This document shows, piece after piece, positions 48,132 through 56,603 of a stretch of 64,000 nucleotides of DNA. The stretch is from the NCBI GenBank assembly GCA_902762795.1, contig CACWPM010000007.1, positions 1 to 64,000 of the forward strand, given 5' to 3'. The position numbers and the translations under genes are program-made. This stretch comes from Fibrobacter succinogenes. Lineage in GTDB: Bacteria > Fibrobacterota > Fibrobacteria > Fibrobacterales > Fibrobacteraceae. The notes beneath the pieces were generated by a model. It was not told the DNA's origin and made no database searches. It saw only the letters and a list, made by a program, of their open reading frames with translations. How positions within the stretch are numbered: the first letter of the stretch is position 1; every line of letters starts with the position of its first letter.

Positions 48132-48168
48132 GGTTAGGTAGTAGGTTATAGGTTTTAGGGATTAGGAC
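48132..48168. repeat. Heptad-repeat array, GGTTATA/GGTTTTA type, at the trmJ start
   Basis: From 48133: TTAGGTA, GTAGGTT, ATAGGTT, TTAGGGA, TTAGGA. On the trmJ strand it runs into the ATG with only CC between. Confidence 0.8.
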
Positions 48169-48248
48169 AACTTTTTGCAGTATAGCATGATTAGACAACG
48201 GTGTCATCCTGAGCGAAACGCGTTAAGCGTGGAGTCGAAGGATCTCAA

Positions 48249-48530
48249 TCACTGCATCAAGTTATTCCATTCAGGATTCATCTGATTTATAAGCATTACC
48301 TTTTTCTCTCGTTTCCTTCCTTTTAACTGTTTTTCTCGCTTAATAGCATCCAATACTTCTGTATATCGTTCAAAATAAACAAGTTTATTAATCATGTATT
48401 TAGACGTAAAAGTTGCACCAGCCCCTTCAATATGTTCTAACGCTCGACGTTCAATATTATTCGTTACACCAATATACAAAGTAGTATTACTTTGATTTGT
48501 CATTATATACGTGTAATAATTATTTGGCAT
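48249..48530 (-). CDS. GIY-YIG domain endonuclease-like protein
   Basis: The 93-residue protein is essentially one GIY-YIG domain: YYTYIMTNQSNTTLYIGVTN (GIY and YIG strands), NIERRALEHIEGAG (catalytic Arg and His region), KLVYFERYTEVLDAIKREKQ (Glu) and KGRKREKKVMLI. It belongs to the short stand-alone group often labelled UvrC-like or UPF0213-like. ATG complementary to 48528-48530 is chosen; the frame upstream to 48791 is repeat DNA that happens to be open. It is enclosed by palindromic intergenic repeats on both sides. Confidence 0.85.
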   Translation of the reverse strand: MPNNYYTYIMTNQSNTTLYIGVTNNIERRALEHIEGAGATFTSKYMINKLVYFERYTEVLDAIKREKQLKGRKREKKVMLINQMNPEWNNLMQ

Positions 48531-48592
48531 ATTACTATTCGCTTTAGATCCTGCTCCTTCGAACCTAACTCTACTAGGCAACAAAAGCATAC

Positions 48593-48640
48593 AAGGCGAA
48601 TGCCGCGACAGGCTGCTTGCAGACTGGCATGGTTGAGCCG
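48593..48640. repeat. Intergenic repeat with AAGGCGAATGCCGCG core, copy 2
   Basis: AAGGCGAATGCCGCG (48593-48607) and CATGGTTGAGC (48628-48638) match copy 1 at 5721 exactly in both blocks; the spacer differs. Confidence 0.65.
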
Positions 48641-48778
48641 AAGTTGCGGATGCCAAAGGCATCAACTTGCCAAGTATCGTATATCGGCTACGAACCTTCG
48701 GTTCGGAGTTTACCCTGAGCTTGTCGAATGGGCTCAGGATGACACATAAAAAATGGACAATCTGTTTACATTCAGGAT

Positions 48779-48801
48779 GACTATTGACCATTGACTATCC
48801 A
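48779..48801. repeat. Heptad-repeat array, TTGACTA type, at the nucleotidyltransferase stop
   Basis: TGACTA, TTGACCA, TTGACTA, TCC. On the reverse strand GTCAATG, GTCAATA, GTCAT encode the last residues and the stop of the gene. Confidence 0.65.
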
Positions 48802-49683
48802 CTTAAATCCTTTTCCTCGAATTTCATCCTGAACAAATTCGTTTTCAGAAATTACAGCACCCTTATATAAAACAGAATGAACAATTCTTGCCGAAGCGGG
48901 GACATTCACGCCAGGTTCCACAACCGCTTCATTCTTGTCGCGGCTAAGTTCTTGCTTGCGTGCATCCACCGCCGCCATGAGCCCTTCGGGCGATCCCATG
49001 TCAATCCATGAGGCATTCAATTGCGACATATCGACGAACGGAGCACGACCCGCTGCGATTTCCTGCTTCCAAAATTCACGGATATCGAACTCTCCGTCAC
49101 GAATCCGGGCCAGGGCATCGTCACTGTACCACGAGATTCCTGAGAATGTCGCCGCCGTTCCGACTTCGCTTCCGAAACGCCCGGCAACGCCCACGAGACA
49201 ACCATCTACCCCCACGCGGAACGTATTCACCTTCGGGAAATCTACGGCCAATAGCGCTACCTCACAGCGGTTTGACCCATCGGCCTTCCCCGCTTCGTAT
49301 GCGGCACGTGCATTTTGCACAAACGCGTTCAAATCAAAATTGCAGTACGCGTCGCCATTCATAATCAAGAGGCCGCCGCGATACCCGGCCGCATAAATTC
49401 GGCGTAAAGGGCCGGCAGTTCCAAGGATTTCCGGAGTTTCGATCCAGACTTTTTCAAAGCCAAGGCGCTTGCCTTCGCGCACCACTTGTTCTGCCAAATA
49501 ATGCGCGTTAGCATGCAAGCGGACATCGCCAAGCGATTTCGCCCGATCCGTCTGGATTTCGAGAATGCTTTTATCATAAACGCGAACTAACGGTTTGGGG
49601 ATTTCATTGGTCAAAGGCCTAAGCCTTGTGCCAAGTCCTGCCGCAAGAATCAACACGTTCAACTTTTCGTCAGTTCGCGTCAT
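48781..49683 (-). CDS. Sugar-1-phosphate nucleotidyltransferase (MurU/mannose-1-P guanylyltransferase-like)
   Basis: The 300-residue protein opens with LILAAGLGTRLRPLTNEIPK, the nucleotidyltransferase signature GxGTRLxP...PKP. It continues with LLIMNGDAYCNFDLN (metal-binding Asp) and DMGSPEGLMAAVDAR. Size and sequence style resemble MurU, which makes UDP-MurNAc in the AmgK/MurU recycling route, and related mannose-1-phosphate guanylyltransferases. A possible AmgK partner is encoded at 27858. It is the last gene of the lipid A block. Its final residues (VNGQ) and stop codon are encoded by heptad DNA. Confidence 0.8.
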   Translation of the reverse strand: MTRTDEKLNVLILAAGLGTRLRPLTNEIPKPLVRVYDKSILEIQTDRAKSLGDVRLHANAHYLAEQVVREGKRLGFEKVWIETPEILGTAGPLRRIYAAGYRGGLLIMNGDAYCNFDLNAFVQNARAAYEAGKADGSNRCEVALLAVDFPKVNTFRVGVDGCLVGVAGRFGSEVGTAATFSGISWYSDDALARIRDGEFDIREFWKQEIAAGRAPFVDMSQLNASWIDMGSPEGLMAAVDARKQELSRDKNEAVVEPGVNVPASARIVHSVLYKGAVISENEFVQDEIRGKGFKWIVNGQ

Positions 49684-49688
49684 AGCGC

Positions 49689-50126
49689 TTAAACCATCGC
49701 TGCGCTGAAATCAGCCTTGCAAACAAGTGTTTCGCCCAGGAAAATTTCTCCGGAATACTTGTAAATACCATGACGAGACATGACAAGCGTCACCTTGAGA
49801 GTCAAATCCTGCGGCGGAACAACCGGAGCACGGAAACGACAGTTTTCGACACCCATGAATGCCGGGCGTCTACCATTGACTTCGCCCTTCCTTGCAATCA
49901 TCGTCAGAAGCGTTGCCGCCTGAGCCATGGATTCAATCTGGATTACGCCCGGAAGCACCGGATTACCCGGGAAATGACCGTCAAAGAACTTTTCCTTACC
50001 TGTCACGTGCCACACGGCAACTATAGCCGGCTGGTCACCTTCGTTGATTTCAAGGATTTCGTCCACAAAAGCAAACGGAGCTTTCTGAGGCAGGAGGGCA
50101 TGAACTTGTTCTTCATTATAAAGCAT
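49689..50126 (-). CDS. fabZ: 3-hydroxyacyl-ACP dehydratase FabZ
   Basis: The 145-residue hot-dog-fold protein has LLPQKAPFAFVDEI, the active-site stretch FFDGHFPGNPVLPGVIQIES (His, then Glu), and RFRAPVVPPQDL. FabZ dehydrates 3-hydroxyacyl-ACP, competing with lipid A acyltransferases for the same substrate. Its start overlaps the end of lpxC by 11 bp; in several phyla the two are fused, here they are separate but coupled. Catalytic residues are intact. Confidence 0.95.
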   Translation of the reverse strand: MLYNEEQVHALLPQKAPFAFVDEILEINEGDQPAIVAVWHVTGKEKFFDGHFPGNPVLPGVIQIESMAQAATLLTMIARKGEVNGRRPAFMGVENCRFRAPVVPPQDLTLKVTLVMSRHGIYKYSGEIFLGETLVCKADFSAAMV

Positions 50127-51045
50127 AAGGCAACACCTTTTCTAGGATGGTTCTGTGGCTCAAATGTCCACCGTTGATGATTTCCAGACGCACTTTCGGG
50201 AGTGCAGGTTTTGCAAAGCAAAGATCTCCCAGCAGGTCTAGAATTTTATGACGAGCGGGTTCGCTTTTAACTCTGAACGAAGGAAAGGATTCCGTAACAG
50301 AATTGTCAAGCAAAAGCCCACAAGATTTATCGACCCCGCCAAGCAAACCTGCCTTGCGGGATTCTTCAAATTCGTTTTTTAAAATAAATGTTCTTGCGGC
50401 AAAAACGTTGTACAAGTCTTCCGCCGAATAGATCGAAACATCTGCAGCAGACTTGAACGAATTTACGCCGTCATTCCTTTCTAGAATGTATTCCACTTCG
50501 AAAGTTTCGCTTGGCGTAATTTTTACAGAACCATATGGTTTTTGTGCCTGCGTGGATTCCTCGACATCCGAGCGATATAAATCCCATTCGGCGTGTACCG
50601 GAACATCGTAAAACGCAAGTTCTTCAGGGATGCCGACATAACGGCGGAGCGCACTAAAGAACGGAAGCGCACTGCCATCCATCATCGGAACTTCAGCCAC
50701 TCTTTCTCTATCGTTTTCTTCGTTACAAGCGACGTCCACAATAAAGCGGCGAGTCGGCCACATTAGGAATACAGGAGCAAGGTGTTCGGGAGATGCAAGC
50801 TTCGATGCGTGAATACCTTCGCCGGATTCGTAAATGGCTGTACGAGCAACACTGAACTTCAAATCCATAAAACATTTGGCACAGTCCGTACTGTAAAAAG
50901 AACGACCACCAACGCGCCATTCGACACGAGGTTCCTGTTGCGGATTGTACTCCTGGACTTCAATTTTTACGTTCGCCTTGCTATAAGACAAAGACGCAGA
51001 ACCAAATTCCCACTCACGTGGACTTTTTCGAGAATCATTTTTCAT
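50116..51045 (-). CDS. lpxC: UDP-3-O-acyl-N-acetylglucosamine deacetylase LpxC (divergent)
   Basis: The 309-residue protein keeps the LpxC framework. SPEHLAPVF supplies the first zinc His, VPMMDGSALPFFSAL is the MDGSA motif, and ARTFILKNEFEESRKAGLLGG is the middle block. EPARHKILDLLGDL supplies the zinc His and Asp, and GGHLSHRTI the C-terminal motif. The region after the first His (LMWPTRRFIVDVACNEENDRE) lacks the usual GIDN-type segment, so it is a divergent member. LpxC commits UDP-GlcNAc derivatives to lipid A. It is overlapped by fabZ and separated from lpxD by 229 bp of repeat DNA. Confidence 0.88.
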   Translation of the reverse strand: MKNDSRKSPREWEFGSASLSYSKANVKIEVQEYNPQQEPRVEWRVGGRSFYSTDCAKCFMDLKFSVARTAIYESGEGIHASKLASPEHLAPVFLMWPTRRFIVDVACNEENDRERVAEVPMMDGSALPFFSALRRYVGIPEELAFYDVPVHAEWDLYRSDVEESTQAQKPYGSVKITPSETFEVEYILERNDGVNSFKSAADVSIYSAEDLYNVFAARTFILKNEFEESRKAGLLGGVDKSCGLLLDNSVTESFPSFRVKSEPARHKILDLLGDLCFAKPALPKVRLEIINGGHLSHRTILEKVLPYAL

Positions 51046-51103
51046 TTAGGTAACAGGAATTTACAAAAATATTTCGCTTTCAACTGTAACACAAGAACGA
51101 AAT

Positions 51104-51262
51104 AGTGGTTAGTAAACAGTGGTTTGTATACAGGGATGTAAAAGGAACGTTCTTATGGCAATCTTAACTAAGCAATAAACTTCGCTGGATCCCTCGTCGC
51201 TTCTCGGGATGACGTTTCCTTTTTACTTGTACTTCCTACAGCTTGCTAATCACTAATCATTG
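51104..51262. repeat. Heptad-repeat inverted pair, AGTGGTT/ACTAATC type, between lpxD and lpxC
   Basis: The left arm is AGTGGTT, AGTAAAC, AGTGGTT, TGTATAC, AG. The right arm (51244-51262) is GCTAATC, ACTAATC, ATTG. Between them lies GGATCCCTCGTCGCTTCTCG followed by GGATGAC (51187-51214), a copy of the palindromic family. Confidence 0.6.
51187..51214. repeat. Palindromic intergenic repeat (GGATCC...GGATGAC) in a heptad loop
   Basis: GGATCCCTCG and CTCGGGATGAC enclose TCGCTT. As at 21203 the palindrome sits between two heptad arms. Confidence 0.55.
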
Positions 51263-51273
51263 CCGCGCAGAGC

Positions 51274-52293
51274 CTACTTCTTCCCCATCATTCGGAGTTT
51301 TACGACGGAGCGACGCCACACATCGATATCTTCGGCTGGGTAACCTGCATACGTCTTTCCCGCCTTGAGGCTTTTCGTGACGCCGGCCTTTGCCGCTACG
51401 CGAACCCCTTTGCCAATCGTCAAATGCCCTGCGGATTGCACACCTCCGGCGAATTCCACATCGTCTTCCATGATAACGGAACCCGCAACGCCAGACTGCG
51501 ATGCCATCATGATGTTGTTCCCAAGGCGGCAATTATGCGCCACTTGCACGAACGTATCGAAATGGCAATCGTCGCCAATCACTGTCGGAGAGACAAATCC
51601 CGCGGCGACAACATCATTCGCGCTAAAGCTACAGCGGTTCCCTATGCGGACTCCCGCCAAATGCGGTACCATACGGCGCTTGCCCCCGTATTCGTAAAAC
51701 CCGAAACCGCGGGGTCCAATAACGGCTCCCGCCTGGAACACGCAGTCTTCACCAATCGTCACTCGCGGATAAACTGTCACGTTCGCTTCAAGAATTGTGC
51801 CTGCGCCAATCGAAGCTCCTTTCATCACCACGCAATTCGGGCCCACGACGACATTCTCGCCAACAACGCCCTCGACAACAGCCGATGCATGAACCTGTGC
51901 CGTGGCCGCTATTTTTGTCGGTTCAAAAGATTCGCGATGTTCTACAAATTCCTGCATGAACGAAACCATCGCATGATATGGATTTTCGACGGGACACACA
52001 AAATGCACATTCGGCAAAAGATCAGAACGACCATCTACGCAATACTTTTCATACAAACTGGGTACAAAGAGGAGACCTGCCGAAACACCTGCAAAAGCAC
52101 TCGTGCTTACACCACCGGCATTCCCTGCAAGTCCAGTTTCGGTTTTAGCATCCCCCGTCCAGAACGAGACGTCGTGCGGCCCCGCCTGATCGAGCGAAGA
52201 AAATCCCGTCAGTTCAAAATTTAAAGAGCCCTCGTCTGAAGGCTTCTTTAAATTCATTTTTTCAAGAACTTCCGATATACTTACCGAAAGCAT
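51274..52293 (-). CDS. lpxD: UDP-3-O-(3-hydroxyacyl)glucosamine N-acyltransferase LpxD
   Basis: The 339-residue protein has an N-terminal uridine-binding domain (FSSLDQAGPHDVSFWTGDAK). A left-handed beta-helix of hexapeptide repeats follows (VVEGVVGENVVVGPNCVVMK and on), with the catalytic-His segment FVQVAHNCRLGNN and SQSGVAGSVIMEDD. The C-terminal helix is DVWRRSVVKLRMMGKK. It is slightly longer in the N-terminal domain (SAFAGVSAGLLFV) than usual. It adds the second hydroxyacyl chain in lipid A synthesis. The start overlaps the lipid kinase stop by one base (TAATG). Confidence 0.95.
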   Translation of the reverse strand: MLSVSISEVLEKMNLKKPSDEGSLNFELTGFSSLDQAGPHDVSFWTGDAKTETGLAGNAGGVSTSAFAGVSAGLLFVPSLYEKYCVDGRSDLLPNVHFVCPVENPYHAMVSFMQEFVEHRESFEPTKIAATAQVHASAVVEGVVGENVVVGPNCVVMKGASIGAGTILEANVTVYPRVTIGEDCVFQAGAVIGPRGFGFYEYGGKRRMVPHLAGVRIGNRCSFSANDVVAAGFVSPTVIGDDCHFDTFVQVAHNCRLGNNIMMASQSGVAGSVIMEDDVEFAGGVQSAGHLTIGKGVRVAAKAGVTKSLKAGKTYAGYPAEDIDVWRRSVVKLRMMGKK

Positions 52294-53258
52294 TATTCCT
52301 CCAATGAAAGCATACGCACTTGCGTTGCAAATTCAATCGTCACGCGATTGCCGACTTTACCGCTCAAATCTTCTCCGTCCAATTGGATAAATTCGTTGTC
52401 GGCAAGGTCGAGCGTCAACGCCCTCACCTTCCGCGACTTGAGCAAATATTTTTTCATAATGAAGCCTACGACCGGGACGTTACCTACCGCAATCGCAAGC
52501 AAAAAGTTCAGCATATTGGGTACACAGACAACTTCTAAATAGCCATCGGACATGTCAGATTTAAAGAACGGATTAGCTCCACTGGCAAAGCTCGGTATGT
52601 TCCCTACAATAACCGTTTTGTGTCCCATCAGATCGATGTTTTCGACAAATTCAGAATCGCGGTCCACCATAGAAATTCGACCGCGTTTCAAATAATAGGC
52701 TCTATCCGCAAAGAAACGTTTGACGTAATGCAATTTATTCGCAATAACGGAATTCGAAGAAATGACTCCTGTTGCGCGATCCTGGTTGAAATCGTGCGCT
52801 ATACGCGCATCAATGCCTGCCGAAAAATAATTCGCTAGCGCAAATTTACCATTCACAGTCCAGATATCAAACGGTCTTGACTTCGCCATCAAGAGCCTTC
52901 GCACTAGATACAAAAGTCCTTTGTCCACAAAAGGTTTGTAAAGCCCAAGCACACGAGCAAGATCGTTTCCCGTACCAAGCGGAATAAGCCCAATCTGCAC
53001 GCGGTTTGCAAACTCAGATGCAAGCATAATGGAAAGTACGGAAGAAACCGTGCCATCCCCGCCAACGGCAATAAGAGTTTCTGTCGAAGAAAGGGCGCTC
53101 AGGATTTGTTCATCCATTCCATCCTTGCGCGTAAATTCTGACTTCCATTCGTCAGCCTTAAAATCCATAGACTCCATAATCTCTGGCAGGAATTTATGGA
53201 TAACTTTACCTTGACCGCCACCGCTTACCGGATTTATGAGGAAAAAGAACTTATACAT
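52293..53258 (-). CDS. Diacylglycerol kinase-family lipid kinase
   Basis: The 321 residues begin FFFLINPVSGGGQG, followed by the nucleotide motif LIAVGGDGTVSSVLS (GGDGT at 66-70) and IPLGTGNDLARVLGLY. The C-terminal beta-sandwich contains SDGYLEVVCVPNML and IQLDGEDL. These are the DgkB/YegS/LCB5 lipid kinase signatures. It phosphorylates diacylglycerol or a related lipid. It is coupled to lpxD (one-base overlap) and to the gamma carbonic anhydrase gene (eight-base overlap), so it is probably part of envelope-lipid metabolism. Confidence 0.92.
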   Translation of the reverse strand: MYKFFFLINPVSGGGQGKVIHKFLPEIMESMDFKADEWKSEFTRKDGMDEQILSALSSTETLIAVGGDGTVSSVLSIMLASEFANRVQIGLIPLGTGNDLARVLGLYKPFVDKGLLYLVRRLLMAKSRPFDIWTVNGKFALANYFSAGIDARIAHDFNQDRATGVISSNSVIANKLHYVKRFFADRAYYLKRGRISMVDRDSEFVENIDLMGHKTVIVGNIPSFASGANPFFKSDMSDGYLEVVCVPNMLNFLLAIAVGNVPVVGFIMKKYLLKSRKVRALTLDLADNEFIQLDGEDLSGKVGNRVTIEFATQVRMLSLEE

Positions 53259-53766
53259 CTTTCAAAAGTTCATCCTTTGCATCCAGGTAGTGTTCTACGC
53301 CAATTTTTACGTTTTTAAGTTCATCTGTTGTCAAAGTTCTGACAACATGTGCCGGAGATCCCATCACGAGAGAGCCTTCCGGAAATTCTTTGCCATGCGT
53401 TACAAGAGCGCCAGCACCGATAATGCAATTCTTTTTTATGTGAGCTCCATCCATAAGAATTGCACCCATGCCTACAAGGACATTATCCTCAATCGTGCAA
53501 CCGTGAAGGACCGCACCATGACCAACAGTCACCTCGTTTCCAATATTCACGCCGACACCCGTGGACACGTGGATACATACATTGTCCTGAATATTTGTAC
53601 GCTCGCCAATCTTAATTTCGGCAAGGTCAGCACGTATTACGGCATTATAAAACACAGATGAATCATCGCCGATACTCACGTCGCCAACCAGGCAAGCACC
53701 ATCAGCGATAAAAACACGTGCGCCTATTTGAGGGGCTTTGCCTTTATACTTAATCAAGGAACTCAT
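53251..53766 (-). CDS. Gamma-carbonic-anhydrase-like hexapeptide protein (YrdA family)
   Basis: The 171-residue left-handed beta-helix protein contains NAVIRADLAEIKIGERTNIQ, DNVCIHVSTG (first zinc His), VTVGHGAVLHGCTI (second and third His) and GMGAILMDGA. These are the residues expected in gamma-CA/YrdA relatives. Many of these bind metal without strong carbonic anhydrase activity. It heads the reverse-strand lipid A block and overlaps the lipid kinase gene. Confidence 0.92.
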   Translation of the reverse strand: MSSLIKYKGKAPQIGARVFIADGACLVGDVSIGDDSSVFYNAVIRADLAEIKIGERTNIQDNVCIHVSTGVGVNIGNEVTVGHGAVLHGCTIEDNVLVGMGAILMDGAHIKKNCIIGAGALVTHGKEFPEGSLVMGSPAHVVRTLTTDELKNVKIGVEHYLDAKDELLKDV

Positions 53767-53853
53767 ATTTTTAATTTACAAAATTACATGCGCAAAAGAA
53801 ATAAGAACTCTTTTAAAAAAGCTTTGTTTTTACTATCGAAAATGCGTCATTCA

Positions 53854-53879
53854 GTTCAATAAGTTCTATCTTATTGAAC
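53854..53879. promoter_or_regulatory. Perfect 10-bp inverted repeat at the start of the aldehyde dehydrogenase gene
   Basis: GTTCAATAAG (53854-53863) and CTTATTGAAC (53870-53879) with TTCTAT between, directly touching the ATG at 53880. It occupies the place of the Shine-Dalgarno, so it could be a repressor operator or an RNA hairpin that hides the start. Confidence 0.7.
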
Positions 53880-55331
53880 ATGAACGAAATATATGGGATC
53901 GACATCGAAAAAATATTCGAAGCGCAAGGGCAAAATCGTTGGAAAATTGCCCAAACCACTGCCAATGAGCGTATTCAAAAGCTGAAAAAGCTCCGTGACG
54001 CCGTAGTCAATCACCAAGAGGAATTTTACGATGCCGTATGGCAGGACTTTCACAAGCCACGTTTCGAGGCATGGCTTAGCGAAATATTCCCTACCATCGA
54101 AGAAATTGATTACAACATCAGTCATTTGAAAAAATGGATGCGCGACAAGAACGCTAGTCGAGTCTTTTTTTTGCCCACATCCAAAAGCCGTCTCCATTAT
54201 GAGCCGAAAGGTCGTGTTCTTATTTTCGCACCATGGAACTATCCGTTCTTGCTGCTTGTGAATCCTATTATTTCGGCGATTGCGGCAGGCAACGTTATCA
54301 TGGCGAAGCCTTCTCACAAAACGCCTCACGTGAGTGCTTTTTTGCTTTGTTTATTCAAAGGACTTTTTCCAGAAGACGAAATCGCACTTGTTGAAGGCGA
54401 AGGCTCTGAAATTGGAGACAAACTGTTATCGCTTCCTTTTGATCACATTTTTTTCACCGGAAGTCCCAAAGTGGGTAGGCACATTGCTGAAATGGCCGCA
54501 AAAAATCATGCAAGCATCACTCTTGAACTCGGTGGAAAATCGCCAGCAGTATTGCTGCCGGGAATAAAGATCAAACAACATATCAAGCAAATCGCATGGG
54601 GCAAGACTCTAAACGGCGGGCAAACGTGCATTGCCCCTGATTACGCTCTTTGCCCGGAAGATAAAGTTCAGGAATTTGCAGAAGCTTTCGCTGAAGAAAT
54701 CAAGCGCATGTTCGGGGAAACTGAAGCAATGCGGCACGATTGCGAAGATATCGTTCACATTGTAGATAGACATGCGACAGAACGCCATGCGGCTCTAATC
54801 AAGGATGCTATTGCAAAAGGTGCTACTCAAGTTTTTGGCGGTGTAAGCGATATCGAAAATTGCTACACGCCCGTTACCGTACTCACAAATGTCACGCCCG
54901 ACATGGAAATCATGAAGAGCGAAATTTTTGGACCGATACTCCCAATTGTCGCGTACAAGACTCTTGATGAAGCTGTTGAATTTATTCAAAACCGTCCGAA
55001 GCCTCTTGCATTGTACATTTTCGGAAAAGATAAAAACGATATCGATTACGTTCTTGACCACACAACATCGGGATCTACCTGCGTAAATAATGCGATTGTT
55101 CAAATTGAAAATTTAGACGTACCGTTTGGCGGTGTGGGCATGAGCGGCACAGGCAACTACCACGGTTTCTACGGATTTAAAACATTCAGTCATGAACGCA
55201 ATATCATGCAGCAAAAATATTTTGATGTCGTGACATTTTTCCATCCGCCTTACGGAATTATTCCAGGCAATTGGCATTGCAAAATACAAAAATTCGCCGA
55301 AAAAGCATTGCGCTTTTTAAAATCTATGTAG
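53880..55331 (+). CDS. Class 3 / fatty aldehyde dehydrogenase-like enzyme
   Basis: The protein of about 483 residues has the ALDH motifs: LIFAPWNYPFLL, FFTGSPKVGRHIAEMA, the general base ITLELGGKSPAV and the nucleophile GKTLNGGQTCIAPDY, later EIFGPILPI and PFGGVGMSGTG. It lacks the N-terminal extension of class 1/2 enzymes and ends in a hydrophobic-basic tail (HPPYGIIPGNWHCKIQKFAE), like membrane-associated fatty aldehyde dehydrogenases. ATG at 53880 is chosen; TTG at 53874 lies in the inverted repeat. The alcohol dehydrogenase gene starts 9 bp later, so the pair probably interconverts an alcohol, aldehyde and acid. Confidence 0.92.
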   Translation: MNEIYGIDIEKIFEAQGQNRWKIAQTTANERIQKLKKLRDAVVNHQEEFYDAVWQDFHKPRFEAWLSEIFPTIEEIDYNISHLKKWMRDKNASRVFFLPTSKSRLHYEPKGRVLIFAPWNYPFLLLVNPIISAIAAGNVIMAKPSHKTPHVSAFLLCLFKGLFPEDEIALVEGEGSEIGDKLLSLPFDHIFFTGSPKVGRHIAEMAAKNHASITLELGGKSPAVLLPGIKIKQHIKQIAWGKTLNGGQTCIAPDYALCPEDKVQEFAEAFAEEIKRMFGETEAMRHDCEDIVHIVDRHATERHAALIKDAIAKGATQVFGGVSDIENCYTPVTVLTNVTPDMEIMKSEIFGPILPIVAYKTLDEAVEFIQNRPKPLALYIFGKDKNDIDYVLDHTTSGSTCVNNAIVQIENLDVPFGGVGMSGTGNYHGFYGFKTFSHERNIMQQKYFDVVTFFHPPYGIIPGNWHCKIQKFAEKALRFLKSM

Positions 55332-55340
55332 GAGGATTCC

Positions 55341-56561
55341 ATGGCTTCTTTACTGTACAGATTCGCTTGTCGGGCTTTCCAGAAAACTTTTTTTCTCGGC
55401 ATACATTTTATGCCATGGCGCGAACCGCAGATCGTTCACGGAGCAGGAAGTTTGCAAAAACTCCCCAATCATCTCAAGGCAAATGGAATCGGTAATGTCC
55501 TCCTTGTAACAGATAATTTTCTTGCGCAGACAAAGTATTTCCAAGACGTCAAGAAATTTTTGGAAGAAGCGAAAGTCCATTACGCCATTTACGACCAAAC
55601 TATTCCGAATCCGACTATTGAAAACATCAACGAGGCCACGCGCATTTACAAGAAAAATAAATGCGAAGGCTTGGTCGCTTTTGGCGGAGGCTCCGCTATC
55701 GATTGTGCAAAAGGAGTCGGCATTCGCATTGCAAGACCGTGGACGCCGATTTCTTTTATGCGTGGGACTTTGCGTGTCTTGCGGAAAATTCCGTACTTGG
55801 TCGCAATCCCGACAACAGCGGGCACCGGGAGCGAAGCGACTGTTGCCGCAGTCGTTTCGAACCCGAAAACTCACGAAAAATACCCCATCAATGACTTTGT
55901 CCTCATTCCCCGACTAGCCATTCTCGATGCAAACATCACACTAGATCTTCCGCCGCATCTTACGGCAACAACCGGCATGGATGCACTCACGCACGCAATC
56001 GAAGCCTACATTGGCAACAGCAATTTTGGCGGGAGCGCCGAAGCGGCTATCATTGCGGGTCGCCTTATCATCGAAAATATACAGACCGCTTACCGTGACG
56101 GGCATAATATTAAAGCGAGAGAAAATTTGCAAAAGGCATCGTATCTAGCGGGCTTTGCTTTCACACGGGCTTATGTCGGTTACGTTCACAGCATTGCTCA
56201 CAGTCTTGGCGGCATGTACCACACGCCTCACGGGCTTGCTAATGCGGTCATCTTGCCGCATGTTCTCGATTATTATGGCGAAGCGGCAGAAAAACGCCTC
56301 GGTTTTTTCGCAAAGGCGATTGGAGCTGTGCCTGCAGAACTTGACAACCACGAAGCTTCCAAACTTTTCATCATGCAAATTCGCGAACTCAACAGCGCGA
56401 TGGGCATTCCAGAACATCTGGACGTTATTCAGAATGAAGACATTCCGACGCTAGCCAAATCCGCAAGCAAAGAGGCTAACCCGCTTTACCCCGTACCCAA
56501 AATTCTAAATGCAAAAGAACTGGAAACGCTCTATCGCATTGTGAAAGGGACGAAAATGTAA
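55341..56561 (+). CDS. Iron-containing (group III) alcohol dehydrogenase
   Basis: The 406 residues contain AFGGGSAIDCAKG (NAD loop), IPTTAGTGSEATVAAVV, and the metal ligands in TGMDALTHAIEAYIG, YVHSIAHSLGGMYHTPHGL (three His). The N-terminal 30 residues (SLLYRFACRAFQKTFFLG) are an amphipathic extension beyond the usual start, possibly for membrane association. Good Shine-Dalgarno (GGAGG), 9 bp after the aldehyde dehydrogenase. Substrate is unknown; long-chain alcohols are possible given the fatty-aldehyde-type partner. Confidence 0.92.
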   Translation: MASLLYRFACRAFQKTFFLGIHFMPWREPQIVHGAGSLQKLPNHLKANGIGNVLLVTDNFLAQTKYFQDVKKFLEEAKVHYAIYDQTIPNPTIENINEATRIYKKNKCEGLVAFGGGSAIDCAKGVGIRIARPWTPISFMRGTLRVLRKIPYLVAIPTTAGTGSEATVAAVVSNPKTHEKYPINDFVLIPRLAILDANITLDLPPHLTATTGMDALTHAIEAYIGNSNFGGSAEAAIIAGRLIIENIQTAYRDGHNIKARENLQKASYLAGFAFTRAYVGYVHSIAHSLGGMYHTPHGLANAVILPHVLDYYGEAAEKRLGFFAKAIGAVPAELDNHEASKLFIMQIRELNSAMGIPEHLDVIQNEDIPTLAKSASKEANPLYPVPKILNAKELETLYRIVKGTKM

Positions 56562-56603
56562 AAAAGGAGATGCCGCCCCGGAATAAGCGCAAACACAAGA
56601 AAT

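Larger units (their letters stand above)
48201..48746. mobile_element. Repeat-bounded segment with a GIY-YIG gene: candidate small mobile element
   Basis: GTGTCATCCTGAGC (48201-48214) and GCTCAGGATGACAC (48733-48746) are a perfect 14-bp inverted pair enclosing 546 bp. Inside are one GIY-YIG gene (48249-48530), a copy of the AAGGCGAATGCCGCG repeat, and palindromic DNA (CTGAGCTTGTCGAATGGGCTCAG). The same end motif occurs elsewhere alone (for example GCTCAGGATGACAC at about 60700). The arrangement is like a nuclease gene with its substrate repeats; mobility is inference. Confidence 0.5.

Noticed and set aside
48531-48791. N-terminal extension of the GIY-YIG protein
   Set aside because: The open frame upstream of the MPNNYYTYIM start is made of palindromic repeat sequence and has no similarity to the family.
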